DNA of 64,000 nt from MPNP01 sp026710155 (GTDB lineage: Bacteria > Pseudomonadota > Alphaproteobacteria > Rhodobacterales > Rhodobacteraceae). The DNA lies in assembly GCA_965200885.1 (NCBI GenBank), contig OZ241737.1:2790001-2854000 (forward strand), given 5' to 3'. Below the pieces are notes generated by a model. The model worked only from the letters and a program-made list of their open reading frames with translations. It did not search any database and was not told the origin of the DNA. Positions 1-9,467 of the stretch are shown piece by piece (position 1 is the stretch's first letter; every line of letters starts with the position of its first letter). The translations under genes and the position numbers were made by a program.

Positions 1-318
1 GGGAACCTTGTTCATTTTGAGACCGAAACCCAGATTTTCCTCGACTGTCATGTGCGGGTAAAGGGCATAAGTTTGAAAAACCATTGCAATACCCCGATCG
101 GCAGGATCAACATTGGTGACATCCCTTGGTCCTATGTTGATTGTTCCACTTGTCGTTTCCTCCAAACCTGCAATCATCCTCAGCAAGGTAGATTTACCAC
201 AACCTGAAGGCCCCACAAACACACAGAACTCTGCTTCCTTGATTTCCAAGTTTATTCCATGGATGACTTCAACATCACCATAATTTTTATATACCGAATT
301 TAAACTTACACCCGACAT
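1..318 (-). CDS. ABC transporter ATP-binding protein, MalK/UgpC type (5' part only)
   Basis: The reverse strand from position 318 encodes the first 106 residues of a sugar-type ABC ATPase; the rest lies outside the window. Visible motifs are a Walker A loop GPSGCGKST near residue 37 and a Q-loop region MVFQTYALYPHM near residue 82. The family energises uptake of sugars or polyols from the cytoplasmic side. It is divergent from the binding protein and two permeases at 588-3616 and is probably their ATPase. The substrate cannot be read from this fragment. Confidence 0.9.
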   Translation of the reverse strand, partial: MSGVSLNSVYKNYGDVEVIHGINLEIKEAEFCVFVGPSGCGKSTLLRMIAGLEETTSGTINIGPRDVTNVDPADRGIAMVFQTYALYPHMTVEENLGFGLKMNKVP

Positions 319-549
319 AAAAACCTTCCCAAAAACCTGTCACAAAGTCTGAACACTAAAACAATGCTACGTATTACCTTACTAAAATTTTCTTCAATCA
401 AAACCAACAATTCAAACCCATTGATCGTACTTAATAATAAATCAAGCCTTTAGAAAGTCATGGAATATTCCTGCCGGAAATTGTGGGAAATCCATAATTA
501 GGCCAACCATTTGAATAATCTAACAAATTAACTAATTTTAAAGTCCCTC

Positions 550-568
550 ATATACAAATTTTGTATAT
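550..568. promoter_or_regulatory. Perfect 19-bp palindrome upstream of the sugar binding-protein gene
   Basis: The sequence is two 9-bp arms (ATATACAAA and TTTGTATAT) around one central base, ending 9 bp before the AAGGAG ribosome-binding site at 578-583. It sits in the 270-bp divergent region between the ATPase and the transporter genes. The position suits a repressor operator. No regulator gene is adjacent, so its ligand and protein are unknown. Confidence 0.4.
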
Positions 569-587
569 TTTATTTTTAAGGAGAAAA

Positions 588-1823
588 ATGAAAATGAAAA
601 TCAAGCAGCTGTTCGCTGCCATGGCATTGGTCGCATTTGGTGGTACCGTGTCGGCAACTGAATTGATAATAAATACGGATACTTCTGACCCCGCTCCAAA
701 AAAAGCGTTCGAGGACCTTATTGAAGGATTCAAGGCAGAAAATCCCGACATTGAAGTAACTTGGAATCTTTTTGACCACGAGGGTTACAAAACCTCCATC
801 AGAAACTTCCTTACTGCAGATGCACCCGATGTTGCCAACTGGTATGCTGGCAACCGTATGCTGCCATATGTCAATGCCGGCCTTTTTGAACCTGTAGATG
901 ATGTGTGGCAAGCAGAAGGTCTTACCGAGTCACTGAAATCAGCTCAAGCTTCCATGACCATTGATGGTCAAATCTGGGGTGTTCCCTATACCTACTATCA
1001 ATGGGGTGTATATTACCGCAAGGATATTTTCGAAGATTTGGGAATTGCTGTTCCAACCAATTGGGATGAGTTCAAACAAGCTGGAGCAACTCTTATCGAG
1101 AATGGAATTACGCCCATAACCATTGGTACCAAATATCTCTGGACAGCTGCAGGTGTCTTTGATTACATCAATCTGCGAACCAATGGATACGATTTCCACA
1201 TGGCTCTTACCCAAGGTGAAATCCCCTGGACGGATGAACGTGTTCGTGCCACCATGGAGAACTGGAAAGACATCGTGCAAGCCGGTTTCTTCCTGGAAAA
1301 CCATGCAGCTTATACATGGCAGGAAGCCTTGGCACCAATGGTAAATGGCGAAGCAGCCATGTATGTCATGGGTAATTTCTCGGTTGCACCACTGCGTGAA
1401 GCCGGTTTGACAGATGATCAACTCGGATTTTTCCAGTTTCCGATGATCACTCCCGGAATTCCCGTAGCAGAGGAAGCACCAACCGATACTGTCCACATTC
1501 CGGCCAATGCCAAGAACAAAGACAATGCACGTAAATTCCTGGCTTACATTGCAAGGGCTGATGTACAAACCCAAATCAATGCAACTCTTGGTCAATTACC
1601 GATCAATTCGGGTTCTGAAGTCGCCGACGACAAGTTTCTGGAAGCAGGTTTCGCCATGCTTTCAGCTGCGGAGGGTGGCATAGCCCAGTTCTTTGATCGT
1701 GATGCTCCAGCCGAAATGGCCGAAGCAGGCATGCAAGGATTTCAGGAATTCATGGTTAAACCAGACCGGCTTGACGACATTCTGGAAAGATTGGAAAAAG
1801 CCCGTCAAAGGATTTACCAGTAA
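588..1823 (+). CDS. Sugar ABC transporter substrate-binding protein (family 1)
   Basis: This 411-residue periplasmic protein binds a sugar or related solute and delivers it to the permeases that follow. The ATG at 588 is preceded by AAGGAG four bases upstream; a second ATG at 594 is equally possible. A Sec signal peptide is visible: positively charged MKMKIK, a hydrophobic stretch, then cleavage near VSA-TE around residue 24. Length and layout fit family-1 extracellular solute-binding proteins, ending in a helical region rich in Glu, Arg and Lys. It leads an operon with permeases at 1882 and 2768. The exact ligand is not evident. Confidence 0.9.
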   Translation: MKMKIKQLFAAMALVAFGGTVSATELIINTDTSDPAPKKAFEDLIEGFKAENPDIEVTWNLFDHEGYKTSIRNFLTADAPDVANWYAGNRMLPYVNAGLFEPVDDVWQAEGLTESLKSAQASMTIDGQIWGVPYTYYQWGVYYRKDIFEDLGIAVPTNWDEFKQAGATLIENGITPITIGTKYLWTAAGVFDYINLRTNGYDFHMALTQGEIPWTDERVRATMENWKDIVQAGFFLENHAAYTWQEALAPMVNGEAAMYVMGNFSVAPLREAGLTDDQLGFFQFPMITPGIPVAEEAPTDTVHIPANAKNKDNARKFLAYIARADVQTQINATLGQLPINSGSEVADDKFLEAGFAMLSAAEGGIAQFFDRDAPAEMAEAGMQGFQEFMVKPDRLDDILERLEKARQRIYQ

Positions 1824-1833
1824 ATAAGCCATC

Positions 1834-1861
1834 GAACACTACAGTTTCGGCTGTAGTGTTC
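1834..1861 (+). terminator. Strong hairpin between binding-protein and permease genes
   Basis: An 11-bp perfect stem (GAACACTACAG / CTGTAGTGTTC) encloses a TTTCGG loop, which can form a U-G closing pair over a UUCG tetraloop. It lies 10 bp after the binding-protein stop and 20 bp before the permease start. No long T-tract follows, so it is more likely a partial terminator or mRNA-stabilising hairpin. That would give more binding protein than permease, a common arrangement in such operons. Confidence 0.65.
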
Positions 1862-1881
1862 TTGTCATTCGAGATCACTTA

Positions 1882-2766
1882 ATGCGGCTTTTTGGCCTAT
1901 CGCAGAGAACGCTTGCACCCTGGCTTTTTCTTGTTCCAGGGGTATTTATTTTTCTGATCTATGTGATCTTCCCAATATTCCAGTCAATCAACATTTCCTT
2001 CTACGAATGGGATGGCCTTGGGGACAGAACCTACATTGGCCTGCAAAATTACGTCGAGTTGGCTGATGATGATGCCTTCTACACATCACTCAAAAACAAT
2101 ATCATTTGGTTGGTGCTTTATTTGCTGGCCATTCCTGCGGGATTGTTCATAGCCCTGTTTCTCAACCAGAATGTATGGGGTATCAGACTTTACAAATCAC
2201 TTTTCTTTTTCCCTTTCGTGATCAGTCAGGTCGTTGTCGGCCTGGTGTTCAGCTGGTTTTATGACCCATCCAACGGTTTGATGAACATCCTCCTGAACGG
2301 ATTGGACTTTGATTCAATCCCGGTGCTGGCGGATGAAAGATATGTAACCTACGGTATAATCGTTGCTGGTCTATGGCCGCAAACCGCTTACTGCATGATA
2401 TTGTATCTCACGGGATTGAACGCGGTAAATCCCGAGCAGATTGAGGCAGGTCGGCTTGACAATGCCAAGGGATGGAAAATGCTTTGGTATGTTGTTCTGC
2501 CACAACTGAAACCAGCAACATTCATTTCCATAGTCGTTACAGTCATTGGTGCCTTGCGGTCATTTGACCTTGTATCCATAATGACCAAGGGCGGGCCATG
2601 GGGATCAAGCAGGGTGCTTGGTTATTACATGTATGAGAAAGCCTTCTCGGAATATGGCTTTCGTATGGGTTATGGTGCAGCAATAGCTGTTGTCCTTTTC
2701 CTGATCATGATCGTTTACATCAGTTACTTCCTTTATAAAATGTATCGCGACGAAAAGGGTTATTGA
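1882..2766 (+). CDS. Sugar ABC transporter permease, MalF/UgpA type
   Basis: This 294-residue inner-membrane protein has about six hydrophobic segments, beginning at residues 14-35 (LFLVPGVFIFLIYVIF). The cytoplasmic EAA-type loop appears as EAGRLDNAKGWK followed by VVLPQLKP around residues 188-210. It forms the transmembrane channel with the second permease at 2768. The stop at 2764-2766 is two bases from the next start, so translation is probably coupled. Confidence 0.9.
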   Translation: MRLFGLSQRTLAPWLFLVPGVFIFLIYVIFPIFQSINISFYEWDGLGDRTYIGLQNYVELADDDAFYTSLKNNIIWLVLYLLAIPAGLFIALFLNQNVWGIRLYKSLFFFPFVISQVVVGLVFSWFYDPSNGLMNILLNGLDFDSIPVLADERYVTYGIIVAGLWPQTAYCMILYLTGLNAVNPEQIEAGRLDNAKGWKMLWYVVLPQLKPATFISIVVTVIGALRSFDLVSIMTKGGPWGSSRVLGYYMYEKAFSEYGFRMGYGAAIAVVLFLIMIVYISYFLYKMYRDEKGY

Positions 2767-2767
2767 G

Positions 2768-3616
2768 GTGTTTCCAGCTCCCATTGAAAGACAAGCCATG
2801 CCACTGCAGTGGATTTACAGGGTAGCACTGCCAATAGCCCTCTTGTTCTGGTTGCTGCCCCTTATTGCGGTTTTTCTTACTTCCATCAGATCAGCAGGTG
2901 ATATCACCGCTGGCAATTACTGGGGATGGCCAACCTCAATCAACCTGATTGCCAACTACACCTCAATTTTCGAAAACACCCCCCTCGGGAAATATCTGTT
3001 CAATAGTTTTCGGGTTGCAATCCCCACAGTCATTGGTGCTGTTGCCCTATCATGCATGACTGGATTCGCTTTGGCCGTCTATCAGTTCAGATTGAATCTG
3101 TTCGTCTTTTTCATGTTCATCGCCGGCAATTTTGTACCCTTTCAAATATTGATGGTCCCGGTTCGCGATTTGACCCTGCAATTGGGTGTTTACAATACCG
3201 CAACTGGGTTGGCCATGTTTCACATTGCCTTCCAAACCGGTTTCTGCACTCTATTCATGCGTAATTTCATCAGGGCACTACCCCGGGAACTCATCGAAGC
3301 AGCAAGGGTTGAGGGAGTTTCCGAAATCCGTATTTTCTGGTTTGTTGTTTTACCCCTGATGAAGCCGGCAATTGCTGCCTTGAGTGTCTTGATTTTCACT
3401 TTCATTTGGAACGATTATTTCTGGGCTACCGTCTTGACCCAGGGTGTGGATTCGCAACCGGTCACTGCCGGCTTATACTCATTGAACGGCCAATGGATCG
3501 CTGCCTGGCATCTTGTGTCAGCCGGTTCCATAGTTGCAGCGATACCGCCAGTGGCCATGTTCTTTCTCATGCAAAAGCATTTCATTGCCGGCTTGACCCT
3601 TGGTGCCATAAAATAA
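2768..3616 (+). CDS. Sugar ABC transporter permease, MalG/UgpE type
   Basis: This is the second transmembrane subunit, 282 residues from a GTG start at 2768; an ATG at 2798 would shorten it by ten residues. The EAA loop is clear: IEAARVEGVSEIRIFW followed by VLPLMKPA. The C-terminus GLTLGAIK is typical of the family. It closes the transporter operon and is followed within 10 bp by a decayed SRPBCC gene. Confidence 0.9.
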   Translation: MFPAPIERQAMPLQWIYRVALPIALLFWLLPLIAVFLTSIRSAGDITAGNYWGWPTSINLIANYTSIFENTPLGKYLFNSFRVAIPTVIGAVALSCMTGFALAVYQFRLNLFVFFMFIAGNFVPFQILMVPVRDLTLQLGVYNTATGLAMFHIAFQTGFCTLFMRNFIRALPRELIEAARVEGVSEIRIFWFVVLPLMKPAIAALSVLIFTFIWNDYFWATVLTQGVDSQPVTAGLYSLNGQWIAAWHLVSAGSIVAAIPPVAMFFLMQKHFIAGLTLGAIK

Positions 3617-4070
3617 GGTTCACAATGAAATACACACTGGAAAACGAAATCAACAAACCAAGGGATGAAGTTGCAAGGCTAATTCAGAATCGGAATACAT
3701 TCAAGGAATGGTGACCTCAGTTGCAAAGTACCGAATTGCTTAAAGGTGTCATTGTTGAAGAGGAAAGCACCTAAAAATTGTTGTTTCAATGTGTAAAAAC
3801 ACTTTGGAAATGATTGAAACACTGGTGATCAATAACTGTCCCGACCATTACCAAATCAAGTATGACGCCAATGGAAATATCAATATCATGGATTTCTGGT
3901 TTACCGAACTCTCACCTTCCTGGACAAAAATGGTTGCTCAATCCCATTTCAGATACAAAGCATTAATGATAAAGTTAATGGCTTTTTTTAGGAAATTACA
4001 TATTTGATTATGCAGAATTAAATACCATATCTGTATCAGTGATTTGACAGGCACGCAAGGGATTTGAAAA

Positions 4071-4811
4071 ATGGGTCAGGAAACTCCCGGAAAATTCCAC
4101 CGAAAAGGCCTCAGTTTGATTGAACTCCTTGCAATGTTCCCCGATGAACAAACCGCTGAAGAGTGGTTTGAGGAAAAGAGGTGGGGCAAGGCCGGTCAAC
4201 CGACCTGCTGCCCGATGTGTGGTTCAGAAGGCAGGATGAGTGCGGTTCCTGCCGCAGGAATTTCAGTGTCAGGACCAACACCGTCATGCACCGATTCAGA
4301 ATCCCCTTGAGGAAGTGGGTTGTTGCCGTGTTCCTGTGGTCGACATCCCTCAAGGGTGTGTCCAGCATGAAGCTGCACAGGGACCTGAGGATTATCCAGA
4401 AGAATGCATGACATTTGGCTCACAGAGGGAGGCATGGACTCAAGGTTGTTTTGATATGGAAGGCCCTGTTGAAGTTGATGAGACCTTCATTGGCGGGAAA
4501 CGCAAGAACATGCCTACCTCCAGGCGCAAGGAACTGACTGGAAGGGGTGCGGTTGGTAAAACCGTTATGCCGGTGCAAAGGACAGGAAAACCAATGCCAT
4601 AAGTGCCAGGGTGGTCAAGGGAACCGACAGGAAAACCCTGCAGGGATTCATTGCCGACAGGGTTTCCCCAGAAGCAACGGTTTACAAGGATAATTACCAA
4701 TTCTATAATGGCTTGCCAAATAAATATGAAGTCGTCAAGCACTCAGTAAGCGAATATGTCAACGAATTCTTCCCCGTCGCAATATCAGAAAGCACGATAC
4801 AATCAACATGA
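4071..4811 (+). pseudogene. IS1595-family transposase, frameshifted and 3'-truncated
   Basis: Three reading frames together give an IS1595-type protein. The N-terminal segment is FHRKGLSLIELLAMFPDEQ with a CPMCGS zinc motif. The second frame gives CGSCRRNFSVRTNTVM and SSMKLHRDL. The third gives VEVDETFIGGKRKNM, which carries the first catalytic Asp. A last piece reads DRKTLQGFIADRVSPEATVY but has lost the expected Asp-Asp (it reads YKDN) and stops before the region of the catalytic Glu. The transposase is therefore not functional. Confidence 0.85.
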
Positions 4812-4884
4812 TAGGGAATACAGTTGGATTGATGGAAGGAAAGAGACTTACCTACAAACAACTGACAAACTGGGAGAAAACAAT

Positions 4885-5921
4885 ATGAATCAAGCAGCCC
4901 TGCAACCAATTGAAGCAACGCCAGATCAAATTGCAAAAAGTATTTTCAAAAATGATTTTGGACACGATTCAGAATTTTTTGAAACAAAACCATACGTAAA
5001 CAACCCATTATTATTAAAAAAGGAACAATTTCTCACTCAACTTTCAAGCGAAGGTAAGCTGGATTACAAGAGGTATGTTAATTCCCCATTAAGGTATGCT
5101 GGAGGTAAAAGTCTAGCAGTTGGAATTATCGTTAGCCTTTTACCAGACAACATCCAAAGAGTTGCCTCGCCATTTATGGGTGGTGGTTCGGTTGAAATTG
5201 CAATAGCACGAGAACTTAATTTACCTGTTTTTGGTTATGACATTTTTGATATTCTTTGTACATACTGGAAAGTCCAGTTGAGATACCCCAAAGCCCTAGC
5301 CAAAAGACTCAAGGACTTCACACCTGATAGGGACACCTTTTCCAAAGTAAAAGCAAGATTGAAAGAACATTGGAAGGTGCATAAAAGTTGAATTACTATG
5401 ATCTTGCTGCTCATTACTACTTTAATTCCAATACTTCATACGGGCCTCATTTTCTTGGATGGCCCTCTGATGTTTATCTGAATAATGACCGTTACAGCAA
5501 GATGGTGGAAAAGGTCGAAAACTTTACAGCTTTACAACTCAAAGTAAACAGAAGAAGCTTTGAGTGGTCAATTCCCCATCATAAAAACGATTTTTTGTAT
5601 TGTGACCCACCTTACTACCTGGATGAAGGAAAAACCTTTGTAGGAATGTATCCACACCGCAATTTCCCAATTCACCACAAGGGATTTAAACATGAAGCCT
5701 TACGGGACTTGCTTTTGAAGCATAAAGGTGGTTTCATTCTTTCCTATAACGACTGTCCGATCATTCGTCACTGGTATTCAGATTTTAATATAGAAACTCC
5801 CAAATGGCAGTACACTTTTGGGCAAGGTGATACTCGAATTGGAGAGAATAGGCGTGAACAAAATGGAGGTTCACATGTCAAGAAATCACACGAATTGTTA
5901 ATTTGGAGTCTTCCAAAATGA
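4885..5921 (+). pseudogene. D12-class DNA adenine methyltransferase, split in two overlapping frames
   Basis: The first part (4885-5391, ATG after GGGAG) contains RYAGGKS and the SAM-binding PFMGGGSVEIA. The second part (5388-5921) contains the catalytic motif YCDPPYYL and a C-terminal KKSHELLIWS. These are the motifs of Dam/D12-type N6-adenine methylases. The frames overlap at TTGA (5388-5391): the first ends with TGA and the second could start at TTG. The sequence reads smoothly across, so a single-base frameshift in a formerly single gene of about 345 residues is most likely. A coupled two-subunit enzyme cannot be excluded. Confidence 0.75.
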
Positions 5922-6719
5922 ATGCAAAAAGAGCCAGTAAACCCGAATCTGCAAGGGCTTACCGGGAGGCAGGACACGATGATGCTTTGTTGTTTGCACT
6001 TTCAATAGGCTTGAATAATGATTATCGTAGGGATTTGAAAGCGAAAAAAGATGTTATTGATCCAGCAGGAGATGCACACTCTGTCAAATCAGGTAAAAAC
6101 AAGTGGCAAATGTTCTTGTATGGACGAAATCGCTTCTTGGATGATGATGGTTTCCAAGCACTGAACGGTATTGGTTCTTTATTAGTTCACTATATTGATG
6201 TTTTTCCTCCTCGGTATGAAGATTATATTAAAAACTAAGGAAGCGTCAAAGATAAGACTCCAAACTCCCATGCGGGAATTGAAAGATAGATTCCAGCAAA
6301 AAACCCTACTTCGTGCCTTTCTACGCAAATCATTCTTTAATGGTACAGAAGTTCAATACCTCACTATTCTTCGTGAGAATCTCTTCTATGTCTATTGGTG
6401 TGATGATGTTGTAAGAGCGTTGGCTGACAAATTTGAGGTTACTAACTCCTCTGCTAGAAAAAAGGGTGAGTATGATGCTCAAAAGGTCTTGTTTCGTATT
6501 GATGGCAAGAATGTAGGTGAACTGGAAATGCGTAATTCCGGTAAAAATCATTATGGTGAAGTATTGTTTAATATGAACCGTAAACCTTTTCTTGGCTTCT
6601 TTGATCAACAAGAAAAATTTATAACTTCAGAATGGTCAGATGAAATCATGCTTTGTGGCCAAGCAATCAAGACATTCGGAAAATGGCAAAAAACAGGAAA
6701 TGCACAGTCAAGTATATAA
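5918..6719 (+). pseudogene. Probable cognate restriction endonuclease, frameshifted
   Basis: The reading frame starts at ATG 5918, overlapping the methylase stop as ATGA. It runs 106 residues to 6238 with a conserved-looking block DVIDPAGDAHSVKSG and KWQMFLYGRNRF. A second frame from about 6225 to 6719 continues it (KEASKIRLQTPMRELKDRF) and contains GELEMRNSGKNHYG, possibly the acidic part of a PD-(D/E)xK-like site. The join near 6230 indicates one frameshift in a gene of about 270 residues. Assignment as a type II restriction enzyme rests on its coupling to the methylase; the family was not identified. Confidence 0.55.
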
Positions 6720-6815
6720 TTCTTTTTTATGCCAGGTGCTTTTAAGAAGCAAACCAAGAAATACATGAACGATTTCAAAACCTTTGTAGAAAATCAATAG
6801 AACTCCATCAAGCCA

Positions 6816-7310
6816 TTGGTCAAGAAGTCTTCGATAAACCTCAAGGATCTTGAAAGGTACTATGACCTTAATCACAAGAAAGAAGACTTTCCAGACCATT
6901 TATTGAATCAACTTCCAGATGGTGAATTTGAAAACGCCAATACCTGGCTGATCAAGCGATATCTTGAAAATGGTAATCGCCTTCCCGCAAATATTGAGAT
7001 GAGGATACTGGACTTGCTTCCACACTTATCGGGTTGGGAAGCAAAATTACACCTCTTGCAGATTCTACCATATATTGTAATTCCAAAATCTTGGTCCGCA
7101 ACAATCAGGAAAATCCTGCTTGCATTGATCAAGGAAAACAACAAATTTATCAGAGCATGGGCATATAACGGTTTGTACCATCTACAGTTATGTCACCCCG
7201 AGTACAAAACCGAAATGATTTCCCTGCTTAACAAGGCATATGACAATGAGGCCCCCTCCGTCAGGGCCCGGATTAGAAACATGTTGGGAGATGATGAATG
7301 GCTCAGTTGA
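6816..7310 (+). CDS. HEAT-like alpha-helical protein
   Basis: Up to 164 residues from a TTG at 6816; the true start is uncertain because no ATG lies near the 5' end. The middle and C-terminal parts are made of helix pairs resembling HEAT repeats (LPHLSGWEAKLHLLQILP, IKENNKFIRAWAYNGLYHL, NEAPSVRARIRNMLGDDEW). Such proteins usually mediate protein-protein contacts. It overlaps the following oxidoreductase start by 13 bases, so the two are probably co-translated. No specific function can be assigned. Confidence 0.6.
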   Translation: MVKKSSINLKDLERYYDLNHKKEDFPDHLLNQLPDGEFENANTWLIKRYLENGNRLPANIEMRILDLLPHLSGWEAKLHLLQILPYIVIPKSWSATIRKILLALIKENNKFIRAWAYNGLYHLQLCHPEYKTEMISLLNKAYDNEAPSVRARIRNMLGDDEWLS

Positions 7311-8593
7311 TGAAGGAACCATTTTGGTGGGAAAGTGCCGGGAGACCACAGCCTGTTGCAGAAATTGCCCTTCCCGAGGAAGTTGATGTCGTGATTGTCG
7401 GCGCTGGATTGACTGGATTGACCGCAGCACTGTTTCTTGCCAAGGGAAACAAGAAGGTTCTGGTTCTGGAAAAAACCACGCCTTGTATGGGAGCAAGCTC
7501 AAGAAATGGAGGTATGATTGGAGGAGGCCACAGGGTTTCGGTTGATCAACTCATTCAAAAATACGGTCGGGACCCCGCTTGCCGTCTGCTTCATGAGATG
7601 CATATAGACTCAACTGTTTTTGCAAAGAATCTGATGATATCTGAAAGCATTGATTGTGATTTTCAGGAGACTGGAAGATTTCAGGCCTTCTGGAAAAAAT
7701 CAGACTATGAATCATTCGCCAGCAAGTTGGATCAGCTGCGGGAGTTAGTACCGGTCGAGGCTGATTTGGTTTCCCCTGCCGATCAAAAGTATGAAGTTGC
7801 CAGCAAAGCGTACCATGGTGGCATTACCTACCATCTTCATGGTGGAATCAATCCTGCCAAATGGGTTTATGGCATCAAAAACCGTGCCTTGGAACAAGGA
7901 GCAATCATTCAGGGAGATACACCTGTAGAAGAATTGCATTACAATGCAGGAGTTCATACCGTCAAGACCCCACGAGGTAGTGTCAAGGCGCAAGATGTCC
8001 TGATGGCAACAAATGGTTATACCCCTTCCAATTTAGGGGATTTGAGTAAGCGAATTTTCCCGATTCCCAACTTTATCATTGTCACCGAAACCCTGGGTGA
8101 AAATCGGGTACGAGACCTGTTTCCCGGTCTCAAGATGATTGTCGAAACTCGTGAAAGGCATTGCTACTTTCGTCCCTCGCCAGATCGCAAAAGAATAGTT
8201 TTTGGAGGAAGGGCTGCAATGTTCAAGCCACCGGACAATTTCTTCAAGAGTCAACTCAGAATGCTGCTTGCAGGTATTTTTCCAGATCTGAAAAATGTTG
8301 GAATTACCCATGCCTGGTGGGGAAATACTGGTTTTACTTTTGAAATGCTACCCCATGTCGGAAAATTGAACAATGTCTGGCATGCCATGGGGTATTGCGG
8401 CAATGGCAATGGAATGGCTCCTTGGCTGGGATACAAGGTGGCGAACCGTATTCTGGGTAACCCAGAAGGTGAAACCGCCTTTGCCGAGATAGAAATGCCA
8501 ACCAAATGGTACTATAATGGCGTACCCTGGTTTTTACCCTTTGCCGATGTTGGTTTCAGGTTCAGGGATCTTTATTCCAACATTCAAAAATAG
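7298..8593 (+). CDS. FAD-dependent oxidoreductase, DAO family
   Basis: A 431-residue protein with an N-terminal dinucleotide-binding motif VVIVGAGLTGLTAALFLA near residue 31 and a glycine-rich SSRNGGMIGGG segment near residue 68. The C-terminal half contains GYCGNGNGMAPWLG, typical of amine and amino-acid oxidases of the DAO superfamily (for example gamma-glutamylputrescine oxidase-like proteins). It probably oxidises a secondary or primary amine with FAD. A GGGAG ribosome-binding site lies 7-8 bases before the ATG at 7298. The substrate is not deducible. Confidence 0.85.
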   Translation: MAQLMKEPFWWESAGRPQPVAEIALPEEVDVVIVGAGLTGLTAALFLAKGNKKVLVLEKTTPCMGASSRNGGMIGGGHRVSVDQLIQKYGRDPACRLLHEMHIDSTVFAKNLMISESIDCDFQETGRFQAFWKKSDYESFASKLDQLRELVPVEADLVSPADQKYEVASKAYHGGITYHLHGGINPAKWVYGIKNRALEQGAIIQGDTPVEELHYNAGVHTVKTPRGSVKAQDVLMATNGYTPSNLGDLSKRIFPIPNFIIVTETLGENRVRDLFPGLKMIVETRERHCYFRPSPDRKRIVFGGRAAMFKPPDNFFKSQLRMLLAGIFPDLKNVGITHAWWGNTGFTFEMLPHVGKLNNVWHAMGYCGNGNGMAPWLGYKVANRILGNPEGETAFAEIEMPTKWYYNGVPWFLPFADVGFRFRDLYSNIQK

Positions 8594-8612
8594 CCTTTCG
8601 GTGCCAATCACA

Positions 8613-9215
8613 TTACGGTTGATACTTCCAACAGCTTGTCAAATGATCATTCACCATTCCCGTGGCTTGCATAAAGGCATAGATAATTGTGGAACCAACA
8701 AAGCTCATGCCCCTTTTCTTCAGATCCTTGGACAATCTATCACTTATTGGGGAATTGGCGGGTAATTCTTCAAATGCATTCCAGTGGTTTTTGATCGGCT
8801 TGCCATCGACATACTCCCAAAGATAATCATCAAAAGAACCGAATTCATTTATTATTTCCAAAACTACCTGGGCATTTGTTCTTGTCGAATAAATTTTGAG
8901 TCTGTTTCTTATAATTCTTGCGTCAGATCTCAAACCTTCAAGGTAGGTGTCGCTTAAATTGGCGACCAGTTCAACATCAAATTGAAAAAATACTTCCCTG
9001 TAACCCTCTCTCTTTTTGAGAATTGTTTCCCAGCTCAGCCCTGCCTGGGCTCCCTCAAGAATCAGCATTTCAAACAATTGTCTGTCTTCATGTACAGGAA
9101 TTCCCCATTCATTGTCATGATAATCGGCATAGAACTCCTTGCCGAGACCATGGCCAAAACATCGTGGCAACTCCGCTTTGGCAATAGTCTGGGATTGTGG
9201 TCCCATATCGTTCAA
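8613..9215 (-). CDS. tag: DNA-3-methyladenine glycosylase I
   Basis: A 200-residue base-excision repair enzyme that removes 3-methyladenine. Visible family hallmarks are CFGHGLG and YHDNEWGIPVHEDRQLFEML near the N-terminus, EGAQAGLSWETILKKREGYREVF, and the C-terminal KKRGMSFVGSTIIYAFMQATGMVNDH with the metal-binding His region. It is convergent with the FAD oxidoreductase and divergent from fabA. Confidence 0.93.
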   Translation of the reverse strand: MNDMGPQSQTIAKAELPRCFGHGLGKEFYADYHDNEWGIPVHEDRQLFEMLILEGAQAGLSWETILKKREGYREVFFQFDVELVANLSDTYLEGLRSDARIIRNRLKIYSTRTNAQVVLEIINEFGSFDDYLWEYVDGKPIKNHWNAFEELPANSPISDRLSKDLKKRGMSFVGSTIIYAFMQATGMVNDHLTSCWKYQP

Positions 9216-9467
9216 TTCCTAAATCCTCCTTTGCAAAATTACCATTCAATATTTGAATTAATACACCATCCTGTTGAAAATCACATTATGACAGGGGAGT
9301 TTATGGGGTTGTGTTTTTCCACAAAGAATTTATGTTGAAACTTTGATGCCATATTGATTTTTCTTTTTAATCCTAAGTGTTTTTTTATTATCTTATTGAG
9401 TGTGTCTGGTTCTTCATGAAGAACCTTCGTCGATATTAACCATTTTGAACTTACCTTTCCATTAATC

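Larger units (their letters stand above)
3991..6722. mobile_element. TnA: IS1595-like cargo transposon carrying an R-M pair
   Basis: The left end starts GGAAATTACATATTTGATTA at 3991. The right end finishes CAGTCAAGTATATAATTC near 6722. The ends are imperfect inverted repeats of each other and match the perfect ends of the element at 17753-19146. The flanks are TTTTTTTA (3983-3990) and CTTTTTTA (about 6722-6729), an 8-bp duplication with one change; the last base or two of the right end is uncertain. Inside are an IS1595-type transposase remnant, a D12-class methylase and a probable restriction enzyme. The insertion splits the SRPBCC gene. Confidence 0.8.
3625..6800 (+). pseudogene. SRPBCC-family protein gene, decayed and split by transposon TnA
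   Basis: The 5' part begins at ATG 3625 (MKYTLENEINKPRDEVARL) and reads as an SRPBCC/polyketide-cyclase-like lipid-binding protein. It has in-frame stops near 3711 and 3770 and a frameshift near 3800, then continues as a long readable stretch to about 3990. The missing C-terminus (MPGAFKKQTKKYMNDF to a TAG at 6798-6800) lies at 6729-6800 on the far side of a 2.7-kb insertion. Joining the parts across the T-tract restores one reading frame at the junction (MAFF-MPGAF). The function of the intact protein is unknown. Confidence 0.85.
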
